DNA of 64,000 nt from Marthasterias glacialis (Eukaryota; Echinodermata; Asteroidea; Forcipulatida; Asteriidae), in NCBI GenBank assembly GCA_911728455.2, contig OU452230.1, forward strand, positions 3,774,256-3,838,255, given 5' to 3'. The notes beneath the pieces are model-generated. The model made no database searches. It saw only the letters and a list, made by a program, of their open reading frames with translations, and was not told where the DNA came from. Numbering within the stretch: the first letter of the stretch is position 1; each line of letters opens with the position of its first letter. This document shows positions 1-11,905 of the stretch, piece after piece. The translations under genes were made by a program, and so were the position numbers.

Positions 1-3000
1 TAAACCTTTTGAGTATTGTGTCTTGATGCTAAACCTTATAATGCCATATGTATTTGGAACTCGATGGGGACGTGACCGACCAATAACACTCATTGTGACG
101 GAGCCTGTCATACTGAGAGGGAAGTATGTGGGACGGAGGTTGGTCGTGGGCTGTATTGCCGAGGGAACAGTCTAAAAACAACGATGCAGTGATCACAAAT
201 TGATGAATACCAAGTGCATGGACGGGCACAGTAGTGCTGCCGACAACCAACCTTTATTTAGGCTTATTGGAGACTTCAATCTGAAAGTCATGCTTTAATT
301 GACGATCGCTGTAGGCCTTTATGTGCTTCGTAGAGACACCCTTCTCTTTCTATTGATTTTTTTTTTTTTTAACTTGTAGATCACATCTCAGAAAAGCAGA
401 TTTAACCATAAAAGTAGGGTAGCTCGGCCTATATATCCCTGCTCAAGTGTGTGTTCTGATGTAGGCTAAGAGTCCAACTAGGCCTATATCTTGTGTTTAA
501 TGGGCTACGCACTTTTTCTGAGCCAGATAATTGGATTCAGAAGTGCGACACCTTATATGCATATTAAACACGTTTGTCTCGTCTCTTTTCCAAAGGGGAC
601 AATCGCCCCCTGGGTCATACTCTTCCCTACGATTGGAAAGAATTGATGCCCTCTTTTCTTTTCTATTTTTTGTTAAACGGAATACAAATAGGAAAATGGT
701 TGGCCGTAGGGACACTGGATAGATATTTCCCGAAGTGGAGAAGCAGCACACTCTACCCACCTGGCTAGATGCACCCACGGCTCGGCGCAACCCAATTGTT
801 CAACCGGGGAATAGCTTAAACCAATACTTCACTCGTTTATAGTGGGGCCCCCAAGCAGACAAGCTTGCTATTCAAAGGCTCTTGCCTAACCTATCATCAG
901 TCCTTGGCATTTAAACAAAATTTACGAAATGACTTCGTTGGCAGAGACTGTTGGAAAATACAGCAGCGTGACAAAGAGTCATACGCGGAGTATAGTCAAT
1001 AATCTGTTGAACTTCAAGTCAAGCCAGTATGTGTCAACCGATTCGATACATTTAATTTACTGGCTCAGAAATATTTGGGAAAATCTGTGAATTTCATTTA
1101 GTAGACGCCAATCTAAATTTCATAAGACTAGCTTTTGAAAAGCTTGGTTATAAATAGGTAACAACTTAATCCAAGCTGTTTTATCCAAATGGTGTCCCCT
1201 GTGACCACCGAGCGGCTTATAGTTTCGAACCAGTTTGATGGCGTTGTGCTTGCGATAGGCTTGCTTGAGGTTTGGCTGGACACTATCCGACCATGGTTGG
1301 TTTACGGCACTACGCAACTACCCAAGGGGTTGGAGTTGCAAAGCCATTTACATCAATTACTCTTCCCAGCAGCTAGTAACATGATTGGTGGACACCCTAA
1401 ACGAGCTTCCCCGCCCGGATCAACACGCTCAAGCATAGCTATAGCTTCACATGGCGCCAAATTTAACAGAAGTGGCGCCGATATTATTTCACGAGGACAC
1501 TGTATAATACGTGCGCATTTGGCAACCAATGTTTAGGAGTATAATCTTGCAACACGTTCGTGAAAAAAATACGGGACTTGTCTATCCCCGGGTTTTTTTT
1601 TTAATGAGAGACCAGTTTTTCACGGGTTACTTTTTTCCCCTAAGTGGCCATGTTTTTTTAATGTTTTTACTTGGTGAACATTTACATGGGTTTGCACCTA
1701 TACCGTAGTTAACATTATTCATTCAACAACTTTATCCATGTAGGTTTTTATAAACTTGTTTTATGTTGATGTTTTTTTCATTTGACCACCCCCGTACACA
1801 CGCATCATGGCCCAAAGAACCCTGGGCCTGAAGTGGTTTAGATGTTGCCTTTCTAACATGTAATACAACTCCCCCATCAATATGTAAATCAATGTTGATG
1901 CAGATGAAAGAGGAGTTATAATTTTGAGCATAACAAAATTAAAAAAAGGTAAAATAATAAATTCATATTATCCTCTGCAAAGTAGGTTTAATGAGACTTG
2001 GCTGATATGACCCAACAATACTCCGGTGCACTGCGAACGTTTTCAAAAAAGAAAACCTGTTTCAAAAATTACTTTTTGGCAATGAATTCAGGCCTGTACT
2101 TTATAAAAACACAAGTGAACTCAAGGGGAACTACTTTTCGAAAGCAGAACATTAACGTGTACGGCAGTTGGAGCAAAATGAACGAAATATGTGACTTTTT
2201 GTTTAAATTGTGTAAAACTATTCTTGTTCACGTCAAGACTGATTTATTATGATGATGATCTGAGAGCTATCACAGTTGAAAACTCTCTATAATGCTTATG
2301 CTCTCAGCCCGTCCCTTCGACACTCATGCTGGAGTCGAACGCGTTTCGGCTGTACAATATAACACCGCGTCTGTGCGAAAAAAGACGTCGAGCAAAAGCG
2401 AACTGCAGGGTACTATTAACGTTTCTCGTCTTAAAAGGAAAGCGGTGGTTTTATTGGTAACTTGATTTCACCCACTTCCGACGATAGCGTTTTAAATTGA
2501 AGCCTTCCCAAAGAATAACTTGTGATTATTTTGAACAGCGTTTTCTGCCCAAATTGGAAAAGTCCTCAAATATCAATGCGTGGAGTGTGCCCACGTGCTT
2601 GTCCGCGGCGGAGCGCAATATTTGATGCAATGTGGCCTCGCACGCGCGAGCACTTAATTCTATACAACTCGGTGAATTCCGAAAATCGTTTCAATTTTTT
2701 GGGAGTAGAATACAAGAAAAATTCCGCCTGTTAGAAATCTCCCATGAAAACCAAAACGTGCGTTGTCCTGATATGTTTTTATTAAACTGAGAAGGATTGG
2801 GTTTCGCCGTACTTTCGCGCATTACGTTGACCTCGAAGCAGCTAGGCAAGTAGTGGCAAGGCAACGCACGATAAACTATGGCCAAATCAGGTCGGGCAAG
2901 CATGCTGGGTAAAATGGGGTTAATGAACGCAGTTGAAAATAAAGCAAAATTAAAAAAGATAACAAAGAGCAACGTAGTTGGCAATAAAAATCTAGGCAAA

Positions 3001-3035
3001 GTAAGGCAAGTTAACAAAACACTCCATAGGCTACG
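1..3035. other. Unique-looking non-coding DNA
   Basis: I see no gene, RNA or mobile element here. The longest frame that is not repeat-derived is 115 codons on the plus strand at 1189-1536; its translation has no domain or motif I recognise and no convincing splice context. Short T-runs occur near 358-370 and 1591-1602. The octamer-like string aggcctat recurs several times, a compositional habit I associate with echinoderm DNA. Confidence 0.6.
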
Positions 3036-3183
3036 GCTAAAGTACATGTACATCCAGGCGAGATAGAGTATAACCAGGCAAGACAAAGGCTTAACAAAGC
3101 AATACAATGCCTGGGACACTTCACACAACGAGAAGGTAGGGCGGGGTAGAGCAAGGTAGAGAGAACGAAGTAAGACAAAGAAA

Positions 3184-3452
3184 GGCAAGGCAAGGCAAGG
3201 CAAGGCAAGGCAAGGCAAGGCAAGGCAAGGCAAGGCAAGGCAAGGCAAGGCAAGGCAAGGCAAGGCAAGGCAAGGCAAGGCAAGGCAAGGCAAGGCAAGG
3301 CAAGGCAAGGCAAGGCAAGGCAAGGCAAGGCAAGGCAAGGCAAGGCAAGGCAAGGCAAGGCAAGGCAAGGCAAGGCAAGGCAAGGCAAGGCAAGGCAAGG
3401 CAAGGCAAGGCAAGGCAAGGCAAGGCAAGGCAAGGCAAGGCAAGGCAAGGCA
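3184..3452. repeat. (GGCAA)n pentanucleotide microsatellite
   Basis: About 54 essentially perfect copies of ggcaa in tandem. A short second block of the same unit follows at 3491-3523, and the flanks from about 3036 to 3720 are full of decayed versions such as ggcaagacaagac, so the array probably grew out of a wider purine-rich tract. Because the unit is five bases, all three frames stay open on both strands; on the minus strand this gives long Ala-Leu-Pro-Cys-Leu repeats (the apparent 327-codon frame at 2691-3674) that are not evidence for a protein. Confidence 0.97.
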
Positions 3453-3891
3453 ACACAGGTATGACAGGAAGACATGCATGGCAAGGCGTAGGCAAGGCAA
3501 GGCAAGGCAAGGCAAGGCAAGGCGATAAAGGCATGGCCGGAAGACGAGGCACGGCAACACAGGTTTGGCAGGAAAGAAAAGGAATGGCAAGGCAAGACAA
3601 GACGAGACACGACAAGGCAGGCCTAAAACAAGAAATGCATGGCAATGTAAGGAGAGACAAGGAAACAAAAGCAAAACGAGGCAACATATAAAAACAGGGC
3701 GAAATAATATGAAAGACAGACCAGGGCAATGTTATGGGCTTTCAAAATACTCAATTATCAACTAAAAATACTTGAAAAATAACAACGCAATAAAGTGAGG
3801 GAACCACACTCCTCAGGGGAGTGATTTTAAACTCATGTACCACATTGTTTCATAGGACAGTTTATCAAAATTATACGTGTTTCTGACAGTA

Positions 3892-3991
3892 NNNNNNNNN
3901 NNNNNNNNNNNNNNNNNNNNNNNNNNNNNNNNNNNNNNNNNNNNNNNNNNNNNNNNNNNNNNNNNNNNNNNNNNNNNNNNNNNNNNNNNNN
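3892..3991. other. Assembly gap (100 N)
   Basis: Exactly 100 unknown bases. A round number like this usually marks a scaffold join of unknown size, so distances across this point should not be trusted. The nearby GGCAA tract may have contributed to the break. Confidence 0.99.
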
Positions 3992-5774
3992 TTCACACGA
4001 TTATTTTGCTCACGTCTTTAATAGTCAAAACATGCTCTAGCGGAAGCTTTTGTCCGTACCTACTACATAAAGTCTCAATGTTTGAGAAAATTTTGCAAGG
4101 AATGCTGGACATGTAAAGAATCACTGTCCTTTCACACGAAGCTCATTTTGTAATATTTTACAAACATTGAGAACATTTCGCCGGGATTGTTGTTTTTTTG
4201 TGTCGTGTGGAAAGGGCTGAAGACGAACGATCATTAACTAGGTTCGATTACACGAGGACTGTCTGGTGCGATTAACATATCTCAGGGTATTCACACCCGT
4301 AAGCGTTAAGATACATTTACCAGAAGTTTAACCTAGTCCTTTTTTAAAAACATTCCACAGAATCTTTTTAGAAACAATAGTCAGTCAATGCGTTGCTGTT
4401 TGATAGTTCTACTTTTTAATTCAACTGCACAGAGAGCATCGTATGTATTGGTATGTCAATAAAGACCTTGTTTTGAAAAGTGCGCGACACGTTAGTAATG
4501 TATCGTATTTCTATTTACCCGAACGATGCACTAAACGTTCTCAAGCCTATATACGGTTGATTTTATAAACATTTTATGTCACTTTTGGACCTATTGGCTT
4601 TCCTTCTGAACACGGAGAATTTCGGGTCAGTTACTGTTCCAAGTTGATACGGCCAACATGCAAGTCGATATCAAGAAGACGTAGGCATGCTCGAAAACCG
4701 GGCCAGACGTTTTGGACAAAGTGCAACTTTTAAAGGAACTGTGCTAGATGGGGGAGCGATTTTGTTGTTTTCCTTCGGAAGAGGCCTGATGTTCTCTGCC
4801 TAAAAACCAATATTCAATTAATGGGGGCGTAGTCAGTGACGCTACTTAGACGGTTTGTGCAGACTGCATGATGTCAACTTTTTCTATATCCAGCGGTTGA
4901 ACCTGATATGCATGCTACGTGACATGAAAAGTTTCAGCAACAGTGTATAGTCAAACAATGTTTGTCAGCTGCTGATGTAAAAGTTTGTCCGGTGGACATC
5001 TGAACTTTTTTACCGAATCGTTTTATCATTTTCTTTCGTCATCCGAAGAAAATTTATTTGCCAGATCACGATCTGTCGCAATGTGCACCTTACTTTCATC
5101 ATACTTTGGCATCGTGTTCAAGAATTGAGTTCCCTTAACCACCTCCGTACCCCGAGGTTTTCTTTGCGGGCACAATTCGCGGTTTTTGTGCGACACACTG
5201 AAAGTGAAAGCACTTTCTCTTGCCAAGCCCTTAACATACATCTCTAAAATGCGACCCGATCAAACGTAGCATTATTTGGTTAAACCTCGAGGCAGGTCCT
5301 TTGGGAAACGGGTTCTGTCTTGTTCTACTCTGCCAGAAAATTAATTTTTCCACGGCGTAAAGCAGCTGTAAGAGCCTTCAGATTAGTTTGTTTTCTGATT
5401 AAAAACTATCGCCGTCCCCCGTGACACGTCAAAATGAATGGTTTTTACCAGGGTGCCGCGGGGGACAACGCTCCAGAACTTCGTGAGGGTACCAATTGGA
5501 AATGTTAAAGCTATCGCATGCACCTTCTCAGTTTCAGCATATAAAACATGGCCAAGCATCATCCCTTTTTGTTTTGCAATGCCTAGATGCTCATCGGTTA
5601 ATAGATTGTCACTATACCGGGTTTTAGGAGTATTAGACCGAGTTGTGTTTTCATATCATTTATAGTAATAAAAACAAGGGGTTCTTAAAGAGTATTTGGG
5701 ATATAACCAGTAAACCCGGAGAAGGCCGTCAAAAGGAGATAGTAGGCCTAAGCGTAATTGAATCGGAGTAAACC
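3992..5774. other. Non-coding DNA, one small hairpin
   Basis: No gene recognised. A G+C-rich imperfect inverted repeat lies at 5414-5427 and 5453-5466 (gtcccccgtgacac against gtgccgcgggggac, two mismatches, 25-base loop). A 71-codon minus-strand frame at 5026-5241 has a mixed, charged composition unlike low-complexity sequence, but I can tie it to no family. Confidence 0.5.
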
Positions 5775-5900
5775 CTCATATGGAGTGAAAAACCCACCAC
5801 ATGAGGTAGGTGCTGGTCCAAGGTTTCTGATCCGGGTGGGATTTGAACCGTGGAAACTAATGAGAAGTTACACCGGTAACGGAGCCAACTTGATATCAGT
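5775..5900 (-). mobile_element. Degenerate tRNA-derived SINE, family 2-like
   Basis: Read on the minus strand, a B-box-like ggttcaaatcccacccgg sits near 5835-5855. It is followed by a body containing tgtggtgggtttttcactcc, which resembles the body of the family-2 SINEs at 21742 and 49530 (ggggttttcagtccct followed by gcgtgggttt). The A-box half is poorly preserved. The assignment to family 2 is by eye. Confidence 0.5.
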
Positions 5901-7639
5901 ACAAAACGTAACTTTAGTGAGGATGTGATGAACTATAAATGATACGTAGTGAAAAGCTGGGTACTGATTAGGAAAGTCGTATTACCGAGATCGACTTAAA
6001 GGCCTATGTTCCAAAACTCAGTTTGAAGCGGTCAAATAAAAAATTAAGCAGCATTCAGTCCATGTGCGCCTAATTAACGGTCATATTAGGTTTTATTTCA
6101 TAACCTTAATATAATAGAGTTCAAATTTTGGAAAAAAAAGTCTCGTCAAACCGAACTCCTGGACAGTGCCTCCAGAAAGAAACGCAACAAGATAGTCCCT
6201 TTGGTTTTCAGTGTGACAATGACCTGGTCCAACTCGACCATGCTATGTCACCTGAGTGTAACAGGATCGTATCCATGAATCTCCCACACTCCCCAATTTC
6301 AAGTCCACTCGGACATGCTGCACGCATTCCACACGCTCCGTGTTCCCGGGAGATTTTGCAGCATATCGTGTTCGAATAAGAGATTACGGTTACCGCCGTG
6401 GTTTGCATGTATGCCTATGGTTGCTGTCTGGCAATAAGAGCGCTAATACGGCACCAAATTAATGCCTTATGTAGGTCAATTGAAAGTTCTCAGTTAAAAC
6501 CATTTAGCATTCTGTGTATGTGTGTGAAGTGTGGACCTGATAACAAAAGGTGCCCACACTGTGTTGGAACTTGAAACACATTCAAGTACACAGACTTGTA
6601 TGGACTTATACACGTCCACAAAGTATTTTCACGAATTAGATATTCTCGTTTTACTCAAAAAAAGGAAGCATTTTCCGTCCATCAATGAATAGCTCAAAAC
6701 CGAGTATTGTATTAAAGAGATCGGGTGTCCGAAAACCTGCTCTCAAAACACTCTCCAGTAGAAATGGCGGTGGTTTGAAAGATTTCTTGTTGTTAACTGC
6801 ACGATGACAAAAGAATGTCCACACAGTGCATGTCACTATATAGGACTATGTGTCTGTAGAATTCTCTTCGCATTGGAGAGTTGACGATATCTCATAAGAT
6901 TAAGCCAAACAAACCCAACTCTAATCAAAGACCCTGACCAGAAATGGGTTACCTTCCGTAACCAAAATTATGTAACGTAGATTATTGCTCGTAAATTTAG
7001 TTTCCTGTTAATTTTCCAGATATATATGAAATGTTAACCTGGTCCAGGTTTCGGTAAACTAGATCCTTTTGGAATTGGTTTTAGAATCCATAATTCTTGA
7101 TCATTACACAAATTGTATGAACTTTGTGCTAAAAGATTTAGCTTAGAATATTGTCCACACATCTTCCATTTAACTTCTTATGAAGGGGTGCGCATACCAT
7201 TGGTACGATTGAAAATATAAATGTTCACAGATTTACACTTAATTAAACTCGGTGTAAAGATGGTCATGGTTGAAAACTTCCCTTGAAATGTTTCTGCCTG
7301 AAAAGCCAAGGTTTTTGAGAAATGAGTAAAACGAGTAGTTTTGTCCAATTAGTGAGTCCAAAATCCGACGTTTGAGAACAGTTTGTCCCAACTGTTTACT
7401 TGTGACCCTAATTGGGCTTAAACTTTCCAAGCTATCTTATTTTATGTATGTTTTGGGTGACGACATTAAGTGAGGATATTGGTCTTTGACGATAACCAAT
7501 GTTGTCCACAGGCTTAAGAGGGAAGATGGTAACATATAGGCCTATACCAAAAATCTGACGCACTACCAGTTTCAAAAAAACATTGTGTCATAATTCAAGA
7601 TCATACCAGCAGGCAACAACATATGGTACACGCTAAAAA
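5901..7639. other. Non-coding DNA, nothing recognised
   Basis: Open frames are at most 83 codons (6128-6379, plus) and have no recognisable motif. A weak tRNA-like stretch near 6718-6760 (plus strand) may be a very old SINE remnant, but too little is left to call. Confidence 0.5.
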
Positions 7640-7900
7640 CTGAAGAGTTGAATCCAACACTTACATGTGTGCGGTCAGTGACTACTGTTTGAAAGTGTTG
7701 AATCCAACATTTTAAAATGTTAAATCCAGCATTTTAAAATGTCAAATCCAACGCCAAAGAGTTGAATCCAACAGTTGAAGTGTTAATTCAACATTTTCAA
7801 CTTGTTTTCATTGAAATTGTTGAATCAGCACTTTAAATGTTGAATTAACAGTTCAAAGGCAAGATTAAAAGTTTTAGTGCTGGATTTAATATTTTAAAAT
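7640..7900. repeat. Region of reiterated GTTGAATCCAACA-type motifs
   Basis: A partly palindromic motif of the form gttgaatccaaca and its relatives (gttaaatccagca, gttgaattaaca, gtgttaattcaacattt) occurs at least nine times with variable spacing, separated by cattttaaaatg palindromes. The look is that of a small non-autonomous DNA element whose interior is built of short inverted motifs. I cannot define exact ends. Confidence 0.6.
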
Positions 7901-8713
7901 GCACGGTAAATGAAAAGACACGTGGAAATTTCCCACATTGAATGACATGTAGAAGAAACTGTATTCAGTGGAAGGCATGTCTCTTTCTGCTCAGATTTAT
8001 ATTAGTTCTTGATTACAGTTTTGTTTGTCTATTATAGGTTTTCCTGGCCAATTTCAGCAAAATTTAATTCAGTTTTATAAACAGGCGTTCAAATTCACAT
8101 GCATGTTTTCCTTATTCGTTCAACCTAGGTTTTTTTCTTTTAGCTATTTGAATTCAGCTTCGTTTCCATGCACACATGGCTTCGCTCTTCTTATTCAGGT
8201 TTGTTTCAGTCATTCTATTTCATTTATAGACATTCAGACTGCAGTTTCACCATTCTTGGATTTCTACTTCCTATTTACAACGTATGAACAGAAATGATCG
8301 ACCAGCCTCTTGCTTGTCGGCTTTTGCAAAATTGAATGATCTTTGCGACCTAATGAATTTGAAGGATCTCATTTGACCAGTAAATGCTAAACTTTCGAAA
8401 CTGAATCAGTCGTTTTGACCGATGACTGCTGATGCATCAGAGCATTTACAAACAAAATTTAATGAGACAGGTGTTAAATTGAATGAGTTTTTGTTGAAAT
8501 TGGCGGGAAAGACTATAGTATAATACATTTGTTCAATGTCGAAAATTATTTTGATATCTGAAAATTGCACTCATATAATAACACAGGTCAATACAAGGTA
8601 GGTTTATGAAATTACATAGTAATGAACAACGGGGAAAACAAGTATTTCGGAGAGGGTTTCGAAAAAAAAATACGAAAACTAAACAAAACGACATAGAAGT
8701 TAATAGGACAAAA
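7901..8713. other. Non-coding DNA, nothing recognised
   Basis: The longest frame is 90 codons on the plus strand (8025-8297), Phe- and Ser-rich because of T-rich DNA. No splice pattern or domain supports it. Confidence 0.5.
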
Positions 8714-8750
8714 AAACAAAACAAACAAACAAACAAACAAACAAACAAGC
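8714..8750. repeat. (AAAC)n microsatellite
   Basis: Eight or so tandem caaa units within an A-rich stretch. The overlapping minus-strand frames reading Leu-Phe-Val-Cys are products of the repeat. Confidence 0.9.
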
Positions 8751-9040
8751 AAATAAACCAACATACAAATAACAACAAGACAAATCGTGGTAATGGAGAG
8801 TTTTAGACATTTCACTAGGCGACCGTGACGTAGTGTTAACAAGGCTTTTCTAGACACGAGTAAAATATTGAATGGGCTCGTTGCCTTTGGATTGGGCATT
8901 TTGGGGCTACAAAAAGCGTTTGTTATAAATGAATATGATTGAAAAGATATTTTAAAAATAGAATATAATGATTCACATAAAATCCCTTGAAATTGTGGGT
9001 TGTTTTTTTCTATTGTGTGTTTTTATTTTATTTTTAAATT

Positions 9041-9121
9041 TTTAATATCGTGATAGAACACGGTCCGCCATACCAAATGTTTGACACAAAATGGCGGACT
9101 GTATTTTTCTATAATAGAGTG
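9041..9121. repeat. Imperfect hairpin with GGCGGAC arms
   Basis: Left arm gatagaacacggtccgccat and right arm atggcggactgtatttttct pair over roughly 20 bases with a few mismatches around a ~22-base loop. It sits in very A+T-rich sequence, so the G+C-rich arms stand out. It may be the core of a small fold-back element; the ends are unclear. Confidence 0.55.
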
Positions 9122-9583
9122 TGGTTCCGTTGGTTTTATTTCCAGATGTAAGCTGTAATTTTTTAAAAAGGTATTATCACTACTCACTAACAACAACATA
9201 TTGTGGGTGTGCTATTACATGAACAACTCTTAAAAACGAGAAGAGGCAATTCTAAATAGGACATCTTTAAGAGATTTGAATGTGCCCCTTTAATATCAAT
9301 ATATTGGGATGATCGTGTGAGGCACAATAGAAGAAACACCATCTATTGTCATTACCTTGAACCTGATTGGCCGCCACAAGATACGTGGGTATAAGAGAAG
9401 ATACTTGATATCTTAAAGGCTATGCATTGAACTTATCTTTGTTGTCCTTTAATTTTCAGTACAATTATTTGAAAACAACCAGGTACTTCAGTTGAAGGAC
9501 GTAGATTTGAATGAAACGTTTGTTACTGTCGTCTGAACGTAATTTCAACAGATGCTAAGTGAACTTATAATATTCCTTTACAG
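9122..9583. other. Non-coding DNA, nothing recognised
   Basis: No frame of note. The tract just before 9584 is a plausible polypyrimidine stretch for the possible exon that follows. Confidence 0.5.
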
Positions 9584-9708
9584 TTATAGGGGAGGGAAGC
9601 CTGGGATTGTGGTTTCCAGGGGCCAGTTGGGAAGAATTAGAATGATGGCTGCAGCTAACTCCAAGATTGTTTCAAATCCGCAAGTGGGTGTGGGATTGTC
9701 AAAATGAG
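9584..9708 (+). other. Possible spliced exon (UTR or non-coding)
   Basis: A good acceptor (tattcctttacag, AG at 9582-9583) and a near-consensus donor (atgag then gtaagt, GT at 9709-9710) bracket 125 bases of more G+C-balanced sequence than the flanks. The second reading frame is open for 40 codons, then meets TGA four bases before the donor; the other two frames stop sooner. If real, it is therefore more likely an untranslated or non-coding-RNA exon than coding sequence. Splice-like strings also arise by chance in 64 kb, so confidence is low. Confidence 0.25.
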
Positions 9709-10011
9709 GTAAGTGTCTTTATAGGTAAACATATTTTCTCCTCTTCTCCCATTTTGGTTTGAGCAAGATAGCCAGAGTTCAGCCATCTCTTTGCTACGCA
9801 TTCGGCCAATAGTGAATTGGTGTTATTTAGTTATTAGTAAAGTATTACAGACAAGTGGCAATGCACACACAGAGCCTTCTACAAGTGTAACATAATTATT
9901 GTATGGTTGTATTATATAAACACTCACGTCTTGTGTACTGGGTTTCGATGCGAAACACTTCAACTCCAGAGCATGTTCAGACTTTGTGGGACGATGTGCA
10001 GCGAGCATAAT
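9709..10011. other. Non-coding DNA
   Basis: Contains a 61-codon minus-strand frame at 9823-10008, directly downstream (in that orientation) of the open frame at 10012-10302. No motif recognised. Confidence 0.4.
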
Positions 10012-10302
10012 CTATGAAAGGGTGCTGTGAAGTCCGGCTACATAAGCATCAATGAGTGACGAGTCCGAAATTACCGAGGACAATGTGTGGACAATACAGC
10101 TGGCTCGGAGCGACGACGGGAACGGGACAATTTGGTTTTTAGGCACGGACGCAGATCGTGCCGTGCCCAGGAATTCTGAATCATACTTCCTCCAGTTTGT
10201 GTTTGCCAAGCACTTTTCTCCGAGAGCCGACAATATTTGATCTTCTGAAATAAAATACTCACTGCGTCCCACGCAGTCTATTCTGCTGAGATGCTGAGAC
10301 AC
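10012..10302 (-). CDS. Unrecognised open frame, 96 codons; doubtful
   Basis: The minus-strand frame is open for 96 codons. An acceptor-like tattttatttcag within it would give an exon beginning with AAG ATC near 10242 and running leftward. The plus strand of the same DNA also has a 62-codon frame at 10052-10240 starting Met-Ser-Asp-Glu-Ser-Glu, followed by an aataaa at 10248. Base composition here is less A+T-rich than around it, the usual hint of coding sequence, but I recognise neither product and cannot decide the strand. Either could be chance. Confidence 0.2.
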   Translation of the reverse strand: MSQHLSRIDCVGRSEYFISEDQILSALGEKCLANTNWRKYDSEFLGTARSASVPKNQIVPFPSSLRASCIVHTLSSVISDSSLIDAYVAGLHSTLS

Positions 10303-10748
10303 TGGGATGTGGTTTTTTCAGCAGAATATTGGGGATAATATGGGGGTAAATCAGACCAAATTGCACAAATAATGGCGTAATGATGGAATACACAAATACA
10401 TCTCGCTAGGAAACAACAATCACAAAACGATAAATAGAGCGTCTCTCAGGACTGCGTTCTATTCAAGATAAAAGTACAGGAATGGTTTTCTATCAATAGA
10501 GAGAATCAGCTTAAATCAAAAAGCTCAAGGATTACAGAGGTCGACCTATTAGCAATCCTCCAGAGAAGTAAGTTCGTCTGAACTACTGCCAAGTAGAGGA
10601 AATGGAATAAAAGTCTTTAGAAAAGATCGTTATTTAACTCATCACCGTTATAGCCACGGCGAGCCTGGGGTTAGGTGCGCTCCAAGATTTCCGAGTGGCC
10701 CCCAGATGCCCCCTGCCCATCCCACTGAAAAGCACAGCCCCGTGTGCG
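10303..10748. other. Non-coding DNA, nothing recognised
   Basis: No frame or repeat of note, apart from a short inverted match (tattctgctga at 10278-10288 against tcagcagaata at 10318-10328). Confidence 0.5.
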
Positions 10749-10766
10749 CCCCCCCCCCCCCCCCCC
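10749..10766. repeat. Poly-C tract
   Basis: Eighteen consecutive C residues. Similar G or C runs occur at 26151-26158, 26681-26692, 32660-32672, 52760-52770 and 60615-60634. Confidence 0.95.
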
Positions 10767-11310
10767 TCCTTGGTGAAAAGATCCTTGCAACGCCGCTAGT
10801 TCATTTCGACTGCCGCGGGCGAAACAAACACACGAACGTGCACAAAATCCACGACAAAATATCCACTGCTTTGTTTCACGTCCACTGATATTTCCACAGA
10901 TTGAGTGTGTACGGTATGTTTACTGAAAACTAGAGACTGGGAATGAACTTACCCTTCCAAAAGTTAATGATGAAAAATGTGCCTATAAATCGATGAGACG
11001 TAAGAAATATTTGCAATTGAATACTTAACTGGATTGGAACCATAAATAAAAGAGAGCTAGGGGTATCCAAACATCAGGATGTCCGATATTATGATGAAAG
11101 CATCTTAGCCGAAATGAAACGCTGGATAATTACAGACATAAATTGAGCCACTGAGCTCGACTGTTTTAAAAGTTTGAATTGATACACGGTCTCTGTCAGT
11201 ATAGCATATAATCTAGTAATTCATGAGAGATGGAAAAGTGTTTTTCAATTGTAATTTCAATTTGTCTCTTTCAATTTAGATTCCTTCAAATTCCCTAAAT
11301 ATGTAGGTAT
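10767..11310. other. Non-coding DNA, nothing recognised
   Basis: A+T-rich sequence without a usable frame or a repeat I could match within the window. Confidence 0.5.
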
Positions 11311-11905
11311 TAAAGGGTCCATGAAAAGTGATTTTTGTAATGCAATCCTCTGAAATGCACCTTTGTGTCCCATTTAACCTTATTTTCAATTTTCCCAGTG
11401 TATTTTGTTGCCTTTTTGGTTTTTATGCTCATCCCTTTCCAATATTCACGAGCAAAAGTGTGATGTCATGTGAAGGCAGAAACCTTATTGCCGCAATTAG
11501 TTTATGCGGAAAAAGTCGACAGAATTTTAAAGGGGTTTCCGCTGTCGTAAACTTTCTTTTCTTTAGTGATTTGTTGTTGTGTCAGTTCATAGCGGTAAGC
11601 CAATGAGCAAACTTTCCTCACAAATTCATTCAACAAGCAAAATTTTTGGTTCACAATTTTATGAACTTCAACAGAAAATCACAGTGTCTCTCTGCAATGA
11701 CGTCACGGAAACGGCACCCTCAGCAAAGCATGGACAATTTCAAACGTTTGAAGAAGTGCACTTTTCAATAAAATTAACCAAAAAGGAATGTCAATGAGTT
11801 TTCATACACTAAAGGTGATTATAAAGTAGTACAAAATATGTTCCTGAGAAATATTCACTTCAGGTGGCATTTAAACCGATGGGTAATGTTTTAGTAGGTC
11901 AGTGC
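11311..11905 (+). repeat. Dispersed ~0.6-kb repeat family R1, copy 1
   Basis: Matches 20525-21170 in the same orientation along almost its whole length. Shared anchors in order are gaaatgcacctttt, cccatttaaccttatttt, gagcaaaagtgt, gtaaactttcttttcttta, gtaagccaatgagcaaac, cacagtgtct and gaagtgcacttttc. Divergence and small indels make both copies old. I see no terminal inverted repeats, poly-A tail or coding frame, so the class is unknown. The 92- and 72-codon frames inside are not conserved in the other copy. Confidence 0.85.

Noticed and set aside
2691..3674. 327-codon minus-strand frame rich in Ala-Leu-Pro-Cys-Leu
   Set aside because: Produced by the GGCAA pentanucleotide, which is open in every frame on both strands.
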